Part shown: piece after piece, positions 16,732 to 23,255 of the stretch
Layout: every line of letters starts with the position of its first letter
Position numbering within the stretch: the stretch's first letter is position 1
Origin: Ferrovibrio sp.
Lineage (GTDB): Bacteria > Pseudomonadota > Alphaproteobacteria > Ferrovibrionales > Ferrovibrionaceae
DNA length: 64,000 bases
Assembly: GCF_002796975.1 (NCBI RefSeq)
Contig: NZ_PEKV01000008.1
Coordinates: 22,077-86,076, forward strand
Direction of reading: 5' to 3'
Program-made: the position numbers and the translations under genes
Notes under the pieces: generated by a model
Database searches by the model: none
Told to the model about the DNA's origin: nothing
Seen by the model: only the letters and a program-made list of their open reading frames with translations

Positions 16732-17012
16732 TGCGCACCACCATTTCTATTGGCAGCCAAATACTGCACAGCGGCGACAATCAAGTTGATAGCTGTTCTT
16801 ATGCTTTCTCGCTCATCCAATTTTCGCAGTGCATTAATAACGCTGTTTAACTCTGCGTCACTTTGTATGCTGTCCGCGTACACGCGATCAGCAAGGTTTT
16901 TGTTCTCATTCTTTGTCTCAGAATTATCGTAGTCGCTGAGATAGTCCATTGCTTCTTTGAACCAATCCAGTTCTTTAGATTCTTCTTTCTTAAATCGTTT
17001 GAATAAATCCAT
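16728..17012 (-). CDS. Hypothetical phage protein, 94 residues, first gene of leftward operon
   Basis: Not recognised. It starts MDLFKRFKKEESKELDWFKEAMDYLSDYD, very charged, followed by helices and a final hydrophobic helix (IRTAINLIVAAVQYLAANRN). AGGAG precedes the ATG at 17012. About 140 bp upstream on this strand is CATAAATA (17151-17158), and an inverted repeat CGCACTC/GAGTGCG (17042-17072) lies in the leader. The operon's AT-rich codon use differs from the genes at 14.6-15.2 kb. Confidence 0.65.
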   Translation of the reverse strand: MDLFKRFKKEESKELDWFKEAMDYLSDYDNSETKNENKNLADRVYADSIQSDAELNSVINALRKLDERESIRTAINLIVAAVQYLAANRNGGAQ

Positions 17013-17150
17013 GTACTTCTCCTAATATCTAAATATGCGGTCGCACTCCGCCTATCGCATTATTCGAGTGCGTTCCGTTGCTGTTAAAATTTCTGGATAT
17101 CGAAAATAGACTTAGGCTTCTCGGCGACCTTACAATATTGACAGCATATT

Positions 17151-17158
17151 TATTTATG
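17151..17158 (-). promoter_or_regulatory. CATAAATA promoter-like octamer (leftward)
   Basis: On the minus strand this reads CATAAATA, 139 bp before the first gene of the leftward operon (17012). It is one of the recurring NATAAATA sites of this prophage. Confidence 0.35.
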
Positions 17159-17194
17159 CCGTGCCGATTGCAGCGCCGTCGCAACGAGCAGCAA

Positions 17195-17218
17195 AAAAAG
17201 TACAGGCCTGTACTTTTT
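17195..17218. terminator. 24-bp perfect palindrome, terminator-like
   Basis: AAAAAGTACAGG (17195-17206) is followed without a spacer by its exact complement (17207-17218). With A-tracts on one side and T-tracts on the other it could end transcription in both directions or bind a dimeric protein. A TATAAATA octamer follows 18 bp downstream. Confidence 0.5.
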
Positions 17219-17235
17219 GTGAGCCGAGCGAGCCG

Positions 17236-17243
17236 TATAAATA
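17236..17243 (+). promoter_or_regulatory. TATAAATA promoter-like octamer
   Basis: Exact TATAAATA, 18 bp after the 24-bp palindrome. No gene follows closely on this strand, so it would drive a non-coding transcript if active. Confidence 0.3.
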
Positions 17244-17640
17244 GACGAGTAGGTTCAAGTTTACTCAAGTTTGCGGCTGGCAGTGGAGCCATAAGTGTTG
17301 ACAGCGAATGTTTGTGTTGTCGGCCGCAATACTAGATCGAAAGTGGGTAGGTGGGGATGCCTGCCGGTCCCGTAAATGGGGGACTACATACTGCTCACTT
17401 TCAGCAATAAGTGATGTGACGCTGACATCTACAACACCTGTAACACTAAGCGTTGCATCACTTCCCACTCTGCAGGTCGTTGTATCAGCAGGCGGAAATA
17501 CCAGAAGATTGCAGGCAAATGCCGCAAGTAGATCGAGGCAGCAGTGAGCATACGCAGTGATGCTATGCGCCTTCCACGTAGGTTTTTAAATCTGCTGTCT
17601 CACCGATCGACACCAAAGGCACGCCGTAAGGCAGCTCAGG

Positions 17641-17777
17641 TATAAATAGTTTTAGAGGTTGCGCCCTCGAAAACGAATTTCGATGCAATAACTAGATACT
17701 AAATTTTGGTTCCGGATAAAGGCTGCGCAAAGTCCCGGTTATCAATCCCGATAGTGAGTTATTGCACTATCGGGATT
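17641..17777 (+). ncRNA. Candidate small RNA unit: TATAAATA to terminator
   Basis: TATAAATA at 17641-17648 is followed 95 bp later by a perfect 13-bp hairpin (AATCCCGATAGTG 17744-17756 with its complement 17765-17777, 8-nt loop) and a T-containing tail. No start codon with a ribosome-binding site lies between. If the octamer is a promoter, the product is an RNA of about 125 nt. No homology is known. Confidence 0.4.
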
Positions 17778-18377
17778 TCTTCATATCCGCTTCGGTATGG
17801 CGCAATACGCGCAAAGGCTAGCGGAGGCCGACAAGGTGGGGAGTAGGTAGGCACTACCGAAAGTACCTGGACCCGAAAGGGCCAAATGCAAAAGGATCAA
17901 GCGGCAAACGCGCGCCATCCGATTGCAGCAAAGGCCGGCTCTGTTTGAGATTACATCCGGCAGCCATCCGAAGCTCATCATTTAGGGGTTAGGGTGGTTC
18001 CGCTAGTGCGCGCAAGCGCAGCAACCGTGCGGCATGTAGGTGGTACAGGCTAACCGCCACCCGGCTTTAACAAGCGCATGCTGACAAATGATGGTGAGTA
18101 TTCCATGCCATGATAAAATGTTGTTCCCCCGTGGTGGGGGGACAACCATGTGTGGTTCATAAGCCCGTCCATGATGAAAAAGAAATCCATTAATAAAGAC
18201 ATTCATTCATACAAACCCGAGCAATCCGAAAGAAAATAATCCGTCACTTGCGATAAGCGCGAACGCTAGTGAGTGCATGAGCATGGGACAGCCGAACGCA
18301 GTGCGGCTAATAGATAGTAATTGGCTCTTTGTGATAACAATGGCATCTTACGCCCGGACCAAGCGCATGGGGGAAAT

Positions 18378-18725
18378 ATGCTGCGGCTGGCATTCATCGG
18401 ACTTCTGCTCGGCATCACCGGACAGGCAATCGCCCAGGACAAAGGCGATTCCGTACTCATGTATGTCTCGGGTCTTGATCTGAAAACCCAATGTGAGAAG
18501 AACCGGCAATTCTGTTACGGCTATACTGCCGCGATGACCGACACCATACTTGTGCTTGATGTACTTGATCGAGGCCCAAAGATTTGCATGCCGCAAGGCG
18601 TACAGCTAGAGCAAGTCGTGTTGGTAATCACGAAGTACCTCAACGACAACCCGGATAAACTGCACATCATCGGATCAACCCTTGCATCCCGCGCCATAGT
18701 AGACGCATTCCCGTGCAAGCGGTGA
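18378..18725 (+). CDS. Rap1a/Tai-type immunity-like exported protein
   Basis: A 115-residue protein with a signal peptide (residues 1-19, MLRLAFIGLLLGITGQAIA). The mature part has the Rap1a/Tai pattern: Cys39 and Cys46 in CEKNRQFCYGYTAAMTD, KICMPQGVQLEQVV with Cys70, a helix TKYLNDNPDK, and the C-terminal AFPC with Cys113. Four cysteines suggest two periplasmic disulfides. Known relatives protect the periplasm against amidase effectors of type VI secretion systems. The ATG at 18378 follows GGGGGA. It pairs with the membrane-protein gene 10 bp downstream as a probable cargo operon. Confidence 0.78.
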   Translation: MLRLAFIGLLLGITGQAIAQDKGDSVLMYVSGLDLKTQCEKNRQFCYGYTAAMTDTILVLDVLDRGPKICMPQGVQLEQVVLVITKYLNDNPDKLHIIGSTLASRAIVDAFPCKR

Positions 18726-18735
18726 GGGGCGCGCT

Positions 18736-19494
18736 ATGAGCAAGAAGCCAGAGCCGGAATCCAACACAATCATCCATATTGTATTTGCGGTGTTCGTGCT
18801 GTTCGTGACAGCCGCCGCAGCATTGAACGAGTGGCCCGCATATCAGCAAGCCATCGGCACAATGTTTGCGGGACTTGCTGCTTTGTCAGCGGCGATCATC
18901 GCCTATATCGGTGTAACGTCGAAAACCCGACTAGACAGGCAGCTAGCAGACGAGAAAGAACGCTATGAGTGGCGCAATGCCCATATGTACGCAGACCGCA
19001 TTTGCTTCCTCATTACCTTTTATTCGATCCAGCTACATGGTCGCTTAAAGAATGCCAAGTCAGCAGCGCATGCACTCTCTGCGCTAAATGATAACCCAGT
19101 GTTTCCAGAGGAACGCATGGAGCGCCTATGGGAGAGACTAGGGCAGTATGATGCTGACTTGCGTTACGAGCTTAGCGCCTGCACGCATTTCCTCGACAAG
19201 CTGCGCCGCTCCTACGAAACCGCAATACCAGAGCTGATAGCGCAGAACTTTGAGGAAGAACCTACTCCGAAAGGCATTCTGCCCGGCATCGTATATATGG
19301 GCGATAAAAAACCTAAGGTGCGCTCGGTAGCCGAAATCCTCAAACCAATCAAATCCGATATTAAGCAAGCATTCCGCCACGCCATCGTCGCGCAAACATT
19401 GTCCCAACGGCGTATTGGCAATGAACACGCCTTATCATCGGATGAACGCGACGAGATTATCCAGACCCATCCAATATCGGCGGCGATGGATTAG
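18736..19494 (+). CDS. Membrane protein of unknown function, 252 residues
   Basis: Two membrane helices at about residues 12-30 (IIHIVFAVFVLFVTAAAAL) and 38-60 (AIGTMFAGLAALSAAIIAYIGV). They are followed by a charged cytoplasmic helical region (RLDRQLADEKERYEWRNAHMYADR) and a long soluble domain. I do not recognise the family. GAGGGGC precedes the start, and the close spacing to the Rap1a-like gene suggests a joint role in envelope protection or superinfection exclusion, an inference from context only. Its stop overlaps the stop of the convergent zinc-ribbon gene. Confidence 0.75.
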   Translation: MSKKPEPESNTIIHIVFAVFVLFVTAAAALNEWPAYQQAIGTMFAGLAALSAAIIAYIGVTSKTRLDRQLADEKERYEWRNAHMYADRICFLITFYSIQLHGRLKNAKSAAHALSALNDNPVFPEERMERLWERLGQYDADLRYELSACTHFLDKLRRSYETAIPELIAQNFEEEPTPKGILPGIVYMGDKKPKVRSVAEILKPIKSDIKQAFRHAIVAQTLSQRRIGNEHALSSDERDEIIQTHPISAAMD

Positions 19495-19661
19495 TCGAGT
19501 AGCTTCCGCTGTGCAGCAGCACGAACTAGCTGCTCATCCGACACAAAGCCATGTTCTTCGCACTTGAATATCTGCCGCTTCATAGTGTCAGTGGCAGTGA
19601 ACGACACAATTTTCTCGCACTTGGGGCAAACATAATCCTCGTCTCGTAGCTTCTTTGCCAT
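19491..19661 (-). CDS. Small zinc-ribbon protein, 56 residues
   Basis: The protein reads MAKKLRDEDYVCPKCEKIV, then FTATDTMKRQIFKCEEHGFV and a helical tail. The pairs CPKC (residues 12-15) and CEEH (34-37) form a probable zinc knuckle, typical of small phage DNA- or RNA-polymerase-binding proteins. The ATG at 19661 has only a weak upstream GGAA. It is convergent with 18736-19494 (stops overlap) and the last gene of a leftward pair with 19718-19945. Confidence 0.7.
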   Translation of the reverse strand: MAKKLRDEDYVCPKCEKIVSFTATDTMKRQIFKCEEHGFVSDEQLVRAAAQRKLLD

Positions 19662-19679
19662 TTCCGTATTCCTGACATG

Positions 19680-19710
19680 GTAAGAGGCCGCATAATCGCC
19701 GGCCCCTTAC
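19680..19710 (-). terminator. Hairpin between two leftward small genes
   Basis: GTAAGAGGCCG (19680-19690) pairs with CGGCCCCTTAC (19700-19710) with one mismatch. It lies 7 bp beyond the stop of the gene at 19718-19945. No T-run follows, so it is a weak terminator or an mRNA-processing hairpin. Confidence 0.4.
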
Positions 19711-19717
19711 ACTAATG

Positions 19718-19945
19718 CTAGCGGGTTTTGACGACAGTAAGCTGATACTGCATCCCGCCAGGAATATTCACATAGGCACCGTAACTGCGTTCCGGCGTGA
19801 ATGTCTCGGTGTAGCTGACTGCACTGCATCCCAATGCGTTGAACAAATCGGCCAGCACTTGCTCCATGCCGGCTTCGGAATCAGCGGATAGTAAGTCAGC
19901 GACGTTGAACTCCAGCATAAACGTTGGTTTCTTAGGTTCGCTCAT
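19718..19945 (-). CDS. Hypothetical phage protein, 75 residues
   Basis: Not recognised. Acidic protein starting MSEPKKPTFMLEFNVADLLSADSEAG, with a helix (MEQVLADLFNALGC) and a Tyr-rich beta-like C-terminal part (YGAYVNIPGGMQYQLTVV). The ATG at 19945 is chosen because GGAG precedes it; longer in-frame starts lack one. Confidence 0.6.
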   Translation of the reverse strand: MSEPKKPTFMLEFNVADLLSADSEAGMEQVLADLFNALGCSAVSYTETFTPERSYGAYVNIPGGMQYQLTVVKTR

Positions 19946-20086
19946 AAGTAGCTCCATAGCATGTTGCGTACAGCAACAAGCGATAAAGCCAGTACAAACA
20001 AAATCCAATAACAAAGGCGTATAACAAGCGTGGGTAATGCGTTTGCGGAGCGGAGAGTAGACGACCACAGATTTTGAAGGCGGCAA

Positions 20087-20142
20087 GACGACAAGTGACG
20101 ACGAAAGCTGACGACGATACTTGATGACGACAAGTGATGACC
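20087..20142. repeat. GACGAC(A)AGTGA repeat cluster
   Basis: GACGACAAGTGA occurs at 20087-20098 and 20126-20137, with further GACGAC and GATGAC copies between and after. On the minus strand the unit contains TTGTCGTC, which resembles the ATGTCGTC core of the array at 20743-20897. Confidence 0.6.
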
Positions 20143-20273
20143 GTATTTAGATTTCAGCCTGGCCCCTGTGCCGAAGCCATTTTGTGGGGCACCCCTTGGT
20201 TCTAGCGCCCCTACAGTCCGCATTAGGCTGCCGCACAGCGCATCCATTGAACCAGCTACCCAGCAGCAGCTAC

Positions 20274-20363
20274 ACGCTTGGACAGCGTTCTACGGGGTTC
20301 TAATAGCCCCGCAACAATCTTACCCAATCATGCTAGTAGGGTCCAAGACACCAGTTGGGTTGC
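20274..20363 (+). ncRNA. Candidate structured element, copy 2
   Basis: ACGCTTG (20274), CAGCG (20283), CCCCGCAACA (20307-20316) and TTACCC (20320-20325) occur in the same order as at 14353-14427. Here ACCCAA (20322-20327) pairs with TTGGGT (20355-20360), while copy 1 uses TACCCG with CGGGTA, so paired positions differ together. A CGGGG/CCCCG hairpin (20293-20311) precedes. Both copies read in the same direction. Function unknown. Confidence 0.4.
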
Positions 20364-20557
20364 TCGTCTAGCGTTATGCAGCGTTGTTGCAGCGCACAGA
20401 TACGGTTTTCTTGCACAAGATGTTGTCTACAACCTCATACCACGCTGTTTGAGCGATTGTTCTTTGGTATCAAGGAATGCGGATTGGATAACCCACATTA
20501 TGTAACCTTTGACGTGTACTCTGCGCGGATCAGTTGCTTTGCTGTTGTCTTTTGAAC

Positions 20558-20575
20558 ACGGTTATTCAAAACCGT
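20558..20575 (+). terminator. Terminator-like hairpin
   Basis: ACGGTT (20558-20563) pairs with AACCGT (20570-20575), followed by TATTTTG. It would end any rightward transcript through the structured element upstream. Confidence 0.4.
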
Positions 20576-20742
20576 TATTTTGCATTGCAGTTCGGTTCAC
20601 CTTTTCCTTGCAATTAACCGGGAAAGTGGTGGGTGAAGCGTGGGAGGTAGCGTAGCTACAAGATCTAGCCGCATGCCGCGCTGGGGCCGGGTGGTGTACT
20701 GGTTGATTCTTATTAATATTAATATCAAGCCAAGCGGTCAGC

Positions 20743-20897
20743 TCGCATGTCGTCAATGCCAGTGCAGTTAGGTCGCATGTCGTCATAGGGTCAGCTCGCA
20801 TTGCGAAGCGTGGAAGTCATTAGGTAGCTGCATTGCGAAGTATCAAAGCCAGTAGGGCGGTTCGCATGTCGTCGGCTCGATCAAACTCATGTCATCG
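20743..20897. repeat. Iteron-like array TCGCATGTCGTC
   Basis: TCGCATGTCGTC occurs at 20743-20754, 20773-20784 and 20862-20873. A degenerate copy CTCATGTCATCG lies at 20886-20897, and two variants CTCGCATTGCGAAG (20795) and CTGCATTGCGAAG (20828) lie between. Spacing is about 22-34 bp. Arrays like this bind replication initiators, terminase or repressors. Confidence 0.7.
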
Positions 20898-20967
20898 GGG
20901 TTGCAGTGCGTACATAAGAATGGAGCCGGGCTCATTCCCGACTCCACTCCAACTGCTTGTGTATGAA

Positions 20968-20984
20968 GCCCGTGGGTAACGGGC
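20968..20984 (-). terminator. Terminator of the leftward terminase operon
   Basis: GCCCG (20968-20972) and CGGGC (20980-20984), 7-nt loop, lie 9 bp beyond the stop codon of the large terminase gene. The plus-strand side is also followed by TTGTTATTT. Confidence 0.55.
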
Positions 20985-20992
20985 ATTGTTAT

Positions 20993-22510
20993 TTATCGTC
21001 CGAACATATCCATCGGATGCCACGCCTTTCCCTTCATCTGCTCTTTGCCGACAGGCGTTAGACGCTGATTAGGCGCTAGCTCGATCTTCCTATACAGGGC
21101 TTCGTTCCAGTTCATGCTGTTCACTAGGTACTTGCAGGCTTCCATAGCGTCCAAATGCCCTACAGCGTCGTTTCTCACATAATCGTTGCGGCTCTTGTTC
21201 CATACACCTGTCTCTAGCTGGAATCTTAACTGCTTGCATTCTGGCACTATCAGCAGCTTGTGCAGTCCCAAGTAGACTTTGAGGTTGTTAAGCGAGGCAT
21301 GCTTATCTTTCTTATGAGCCTTTGCGATCTTGATGCCATACGACAGGAATAGTTCTTCAAGCAATCTCGGGTCGTTATCCGAATACATAGCCCAGGTATC
21401 GTTAGCGGCACTTGGATGCTTTGCTAGGAAGTCTTTTTGTAGTTCTCCGATCTTCTCGCCAATGGTTGTAGTGATTGCGTTCTTTAATACTGCTTCATGC
21501 GTGATTACGACTGTACCTGTGGACCAATCATAGCCACCTACGACTATTGCAGTGTTGTCGTTGAAGCCAATGTCCATGCCAAGTAGGGGCCGGAAACGAT
21601 CTGGGAAGCCTTTCCATGTCGATAGCAGTTCATCGTTCTTTACTGCGTTCCATTCGCTTACAACCTTCGTGTTCTCGTTAGCTATCGTGTAGTCGGCTAG
21701 GTACTCACGCTTGTAGCCCGGGCTATTCTCGCCATCTGGGAAGCTCTTGATTACTGATTCGATAAACTGCGGCGAGGTTCTTGGGTTGTCCTTGTATGTT
21801 GCGTGATGGTAGTAGCCGCCGGCTATACCCTCAGCGATGTATTTGGCTGTGAACGCATGTCCTGGGCTATCCGGTGGGGTAGAGATCAGGAATAGCTTGC
21901 CGTTGGTAGTCGAAAACATCGGTCTTATGTTGGAGTCGATGATGTATTCGAGATTTGGCATGTCTCGACACTCATCAAGCACTGCAATATGTGCTGATCC
22001 GCCTCGAACACCGACACCATCGTTCATATTCAAGCCGATTAGGCGGAACTCGGACCCATTCTTAAAGGTCCAAGTGTCGTAGGCTTTCTTTGGTGCTAAA
22101 TCTTTCGGGAAATACCGCAGTATCTTGTTGATGTTGTCTTTGACGATGATTTTGACTTGCTCCTTAGTGGGAGCTGCATAGTAGATTTTGCTGCCGGGGT
22201 GCCTGAGACAGTAAATCAAGCACAGCAACACCATTAGGAAGCTCTTGCCGAACTGCCTTGATATGTTGAGTACATGCGTGAGGCTGTTAGATGACTGTAG
22301 GGCGTCGTAGAGCTTTAGCTGTCCCGGATGCAGGAGCCAGGTAAACTCCCCGCGTCGTATAAGTTCGCCCGCTATTAGTCGCTTTTCGTCGGTGAGGTTT
22401 TCGTCTGCGCCGTTGCGCCAGAGTTCGAGAGCCGTTCCATAAGGACTGCTGTACTCTGGTTCTGTATTGGGTTCGCCGGTTCCTCTTTCTGTTGCAATGT
22501 GATCTTCCAT
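20993..22510 (-). CDS. terL: Large terminase subunit
   Basis: A 505-residue packaging motor. The ATPase half shows a Walker A-like motif NISRQFGKS (near residue 83) and Walker B HIAVLDECRD. The nuclease half shows the acidic clusters LLGMDIGFND, YSDNDPR and GHLDAMEA. It cuts concatemeric DNA and pumps it into the procapsid through the portal. AAAGGA precedes the ATG at 22510. The first 136 bp overlap the upstream 82-residue gene in another frame. Unusually it is transcribed leftward, away from the rest of the virion genes. Confidence 0.95.
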   Translation of the reverse strand: MEDHIATERGTGEPNTEPEYSSPYGTALELWRNGADENLTDEKRLIAGELIRRGEFTWLLHPGQLKLYDALQSSNSLTHVLNISRQFGKSFLMVLLCLIYCLRHPGSKIYYAAPTKEQVKIIVKDNINKILRYFPKDLAPKKAYDTWTFKNGSEFRLIGLNMNDGVGVRGGSAHIAVLDECRDMPNLEYIIDSNIRPMFSTTNGKLFLISTPPDSPGHAFTAKYIAEGIAGGYYHHATYKDNPRTSPQFIESVIKSFPDGENSPGYKREYLADYTIANENTKVVSEWNAVKNDELLSTWKGFPDRFRPLLGMDIGFNDNTAIVVGGYDWSTGTVVITHEAVLKNAITTTIGEKIGELQKDFLAKHPSAANDTWAMYSDNDPRLLEELFLSYGIKIAKAHKKDKHASLNNLKVYLGLHKLLIVPECKQLRFQLETGVWNKSRNDYVRNDAVGHLDAMEACKYLVNSMNWNEALYRKIELAPNQRLTPVGKEQMKGKAWHPMDMFGR

Positions 22511-22623
22511 AAGTCCTTTAGGAAGGCCAAATGGGCTGGCTTAAGCTCCATTGGGTCTTCGCGTAGTATGTAATCTAAGACCTGCTCAACAGCGGTCTTA
22601 ACGTCGTCGCGTATCTCCTTCAT
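22375..22623 (-). CDS. Small phage protein, 82 residues, possible small terminase
   Basis: It starts MKEIRDDVKTAVEQVLDYILRED and continues MELKPAHLAFLKDLWKITLQQ, with a disordered Ser/Thr/Lys tail. The start follows the previous stop by 2 nt. Small terminase subunits are helical, of similar size and usually directly upstream of terL, so this is a candidate. The 136-bp overlap with terL is long, so the frame could be partly fortuitous, but the N-terminal half lies outside the overlap. Confidence 0.6.
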   Translation of the reverse strand: MKEIRDDVKTAVEQVLDYILREDPMELKPAHLAFLKDLWKITLQQKEEPANPIQNQSTAVLMERLSNSGATAQTKTSPTKSD

Positions 22624-22625
22624 GC

Positions 22626-22910
22626 TTATCTCGGAAGAATGCTCATGCCCGGTATGCTGCGGCTGAGTCCAAGTAGCTGGGATGAGTTCTGCTGTGTGGC
22701 TTTCGTAACAGCGTCTAACTCTGCACGCATCGCAGCTAGATCAGCTTCAACAGCATGTAGCTTGCGATAACGCTGGTAGCGAACCGCGGCTAATACGGCG
22801 CCAGTGAACAACGGCAATGCCGAATACAGCACGCCGAACGTAAACACCGCTATCAGCGATGCAACGAACACGATCCACGCGGATAGGATTTCTATATCGA
22901 CTTTATCCAT
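22626..22910 (-). CDS. Small membrane protein with coiled coil, 94 residues
   Basis: Two hydrophobic segments (residues about 10-27 and 30-44) are followed by a basic turn (RYQRYRKL) and a heptad-like helix (VEADLAAMRAELDAVTKATQQNSSQLLGL). This holin- or spanin-like layout fits a membrane protein with a soluble coiled coil. It overlaps the upstream gene by 8 bp and lies in the terminase operon. A lysis role is an inference. Confidence 0.65.
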   Translation of the reverse strand: MDKVDIEILSAWIVFVASLIAVFTFGVLYSALPLFTGAVLAAVRYQRYRKLHAVEADLAAMRAELDAVTKATQQNSSQLLGLSRSIPGMSILPR

Positions 22911-23103
22911 TGTACTCCTCCCACGCCTTGCTGATCTGCTGTCGGAATACGACCGAGATCAAACGCTTTGCGCTGTTGCGGAGCCTGATTATGTCGGGGT
23001 CTTTGGACTTTACGAGTTCTTCGAGGAAGAACTGATCTTCAAATTCTTGTCTGGTTAGCTTGGCTCTTGGTTCGAGCTTCTTGTCTGCCTTTGGTGGGGC
23101 CAT
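22903..23103 (-). CDS. Small basic phage protein, 66 residues, possible small terminase
   Basis: First gene of the leftward terminase operon, after GGAGATATAAAA. It starts MAPPKADKKLEPRAKLTRQEFEDQFF and ends with a helix (LRNSAKRLISVVFRQQISKAWEEYNG). It is charged and helical with no recognised family. Either this or the 82-residue gene could be the small terminase. Confidence 0.65.
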   Translation of the reverse strand: MAPPKADKKLEPRAKLTRQEFEDQFFLEELVKSKDPDIIRLRNSAKRLISVVFRQQISKAWEEYNG

Positions 23104-23224
23104 TTTTATATCTCCAAAACTAAATATGTATTGTGCAGGCTTCCTTTTTCTTTGTGGTTGCTATGTGCAGACGAATCGAAAGGTCAGTTAGATCAATACA
23201 TTTTGTGCTGGTATCGCACTCAGT

Positions 23225-23255
23225 TATTTATGCGGATTATTGGTGATTATTTATG
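23225..23255 (-). promoter_or_regulatory. Two CATAAATA octamers before the terminase operon
   Basis: On the minus strand CATAAATA occurs at 23225-23232 and 23248-23255, 122 and 145 bp before the first terminase-operon gene. The second overlaps the ATG of the rightward gene at 23253, so leftward initiation there would interfere with that gene. Confidence 0.35.

Larger units (their letters stand above)
17013..18377. other. 1.4-kb gene-poor regulatory stretch of the prophage
   Basis: No reading frame here has a convincing start and composition. A 79-residue plus frame (17308-17547; ..TLTSTTPVTLSVASLPTLQVVVSAGG..) looks like a scrap of a beta-rich structural protein but lacks a ribosome-binding site. 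The stretch contains an inverted repeat (17042-17072), ATAAATA motifs at 17151 (minus), 17236 and 17641 (plus), a 24-bp palindrome (17195-17218), a perfect 13-bp terminator stem (17744-17777) and a 10-bp hairpin (18121-18145). It could hold small RNA genes, an origin or the lysogeny switch. Confidence 0.5.
19946..20992. other. 1.05-kb gene-free stretch downstream of the terminase gene
   Basis: No convincing coding frame. It contains two repeat arrays (20087-20142 and 20743-20897), the second copy of the CCCCGCAACA-N3-TTACCC element (20307-20325), a terminator-like hairpin (20558-20575) and the terminase-operon terminator (20968-20984). In T7-like phages the DNA just beyond the large terminase gene is the packaged genome end, so packaging or replication sites are plausible here. 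That is an inference from position. Confidence 0.5.

Noticed and set aside
17029-17335. Overlapping frames of 85-87 residues on both strands
   Set aside because: Composition is unlike the neighbouring genes and they run through the 24-bp palindrome and an inverted repeat.
17308-17547. 79-residue frame with a beta-rich look
   Set aside because: No ribosome-binding site, basic disordered ends and no operon context; kept only as a possible gene scrap in the regional note.
18003-18206. 67-residue leftward frame
   Set aside because: His/Cys-rich random composition, no ribosome-binding site, and it crosses the hairpin at 18121-18145.
20168-20801. Several frames of 60-80 residues in the repeat region
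   Set aside because: They follow the repeats and hairpins, lack ribosome-binding sites and have Ser/His/Cys-rich random composition.
20743-20897. CRISPR array
   Set aside because: Repeats are only 12 bp, degenerate and irregularly spaced, with no cas genes in the window.
20990-20997. GATAAATA on the minus strand as a promoter
   Set aside because: It overlaps the terL stop codon and is immediately followed by the operon terminator; probably fortuitous although counted in the motif list.
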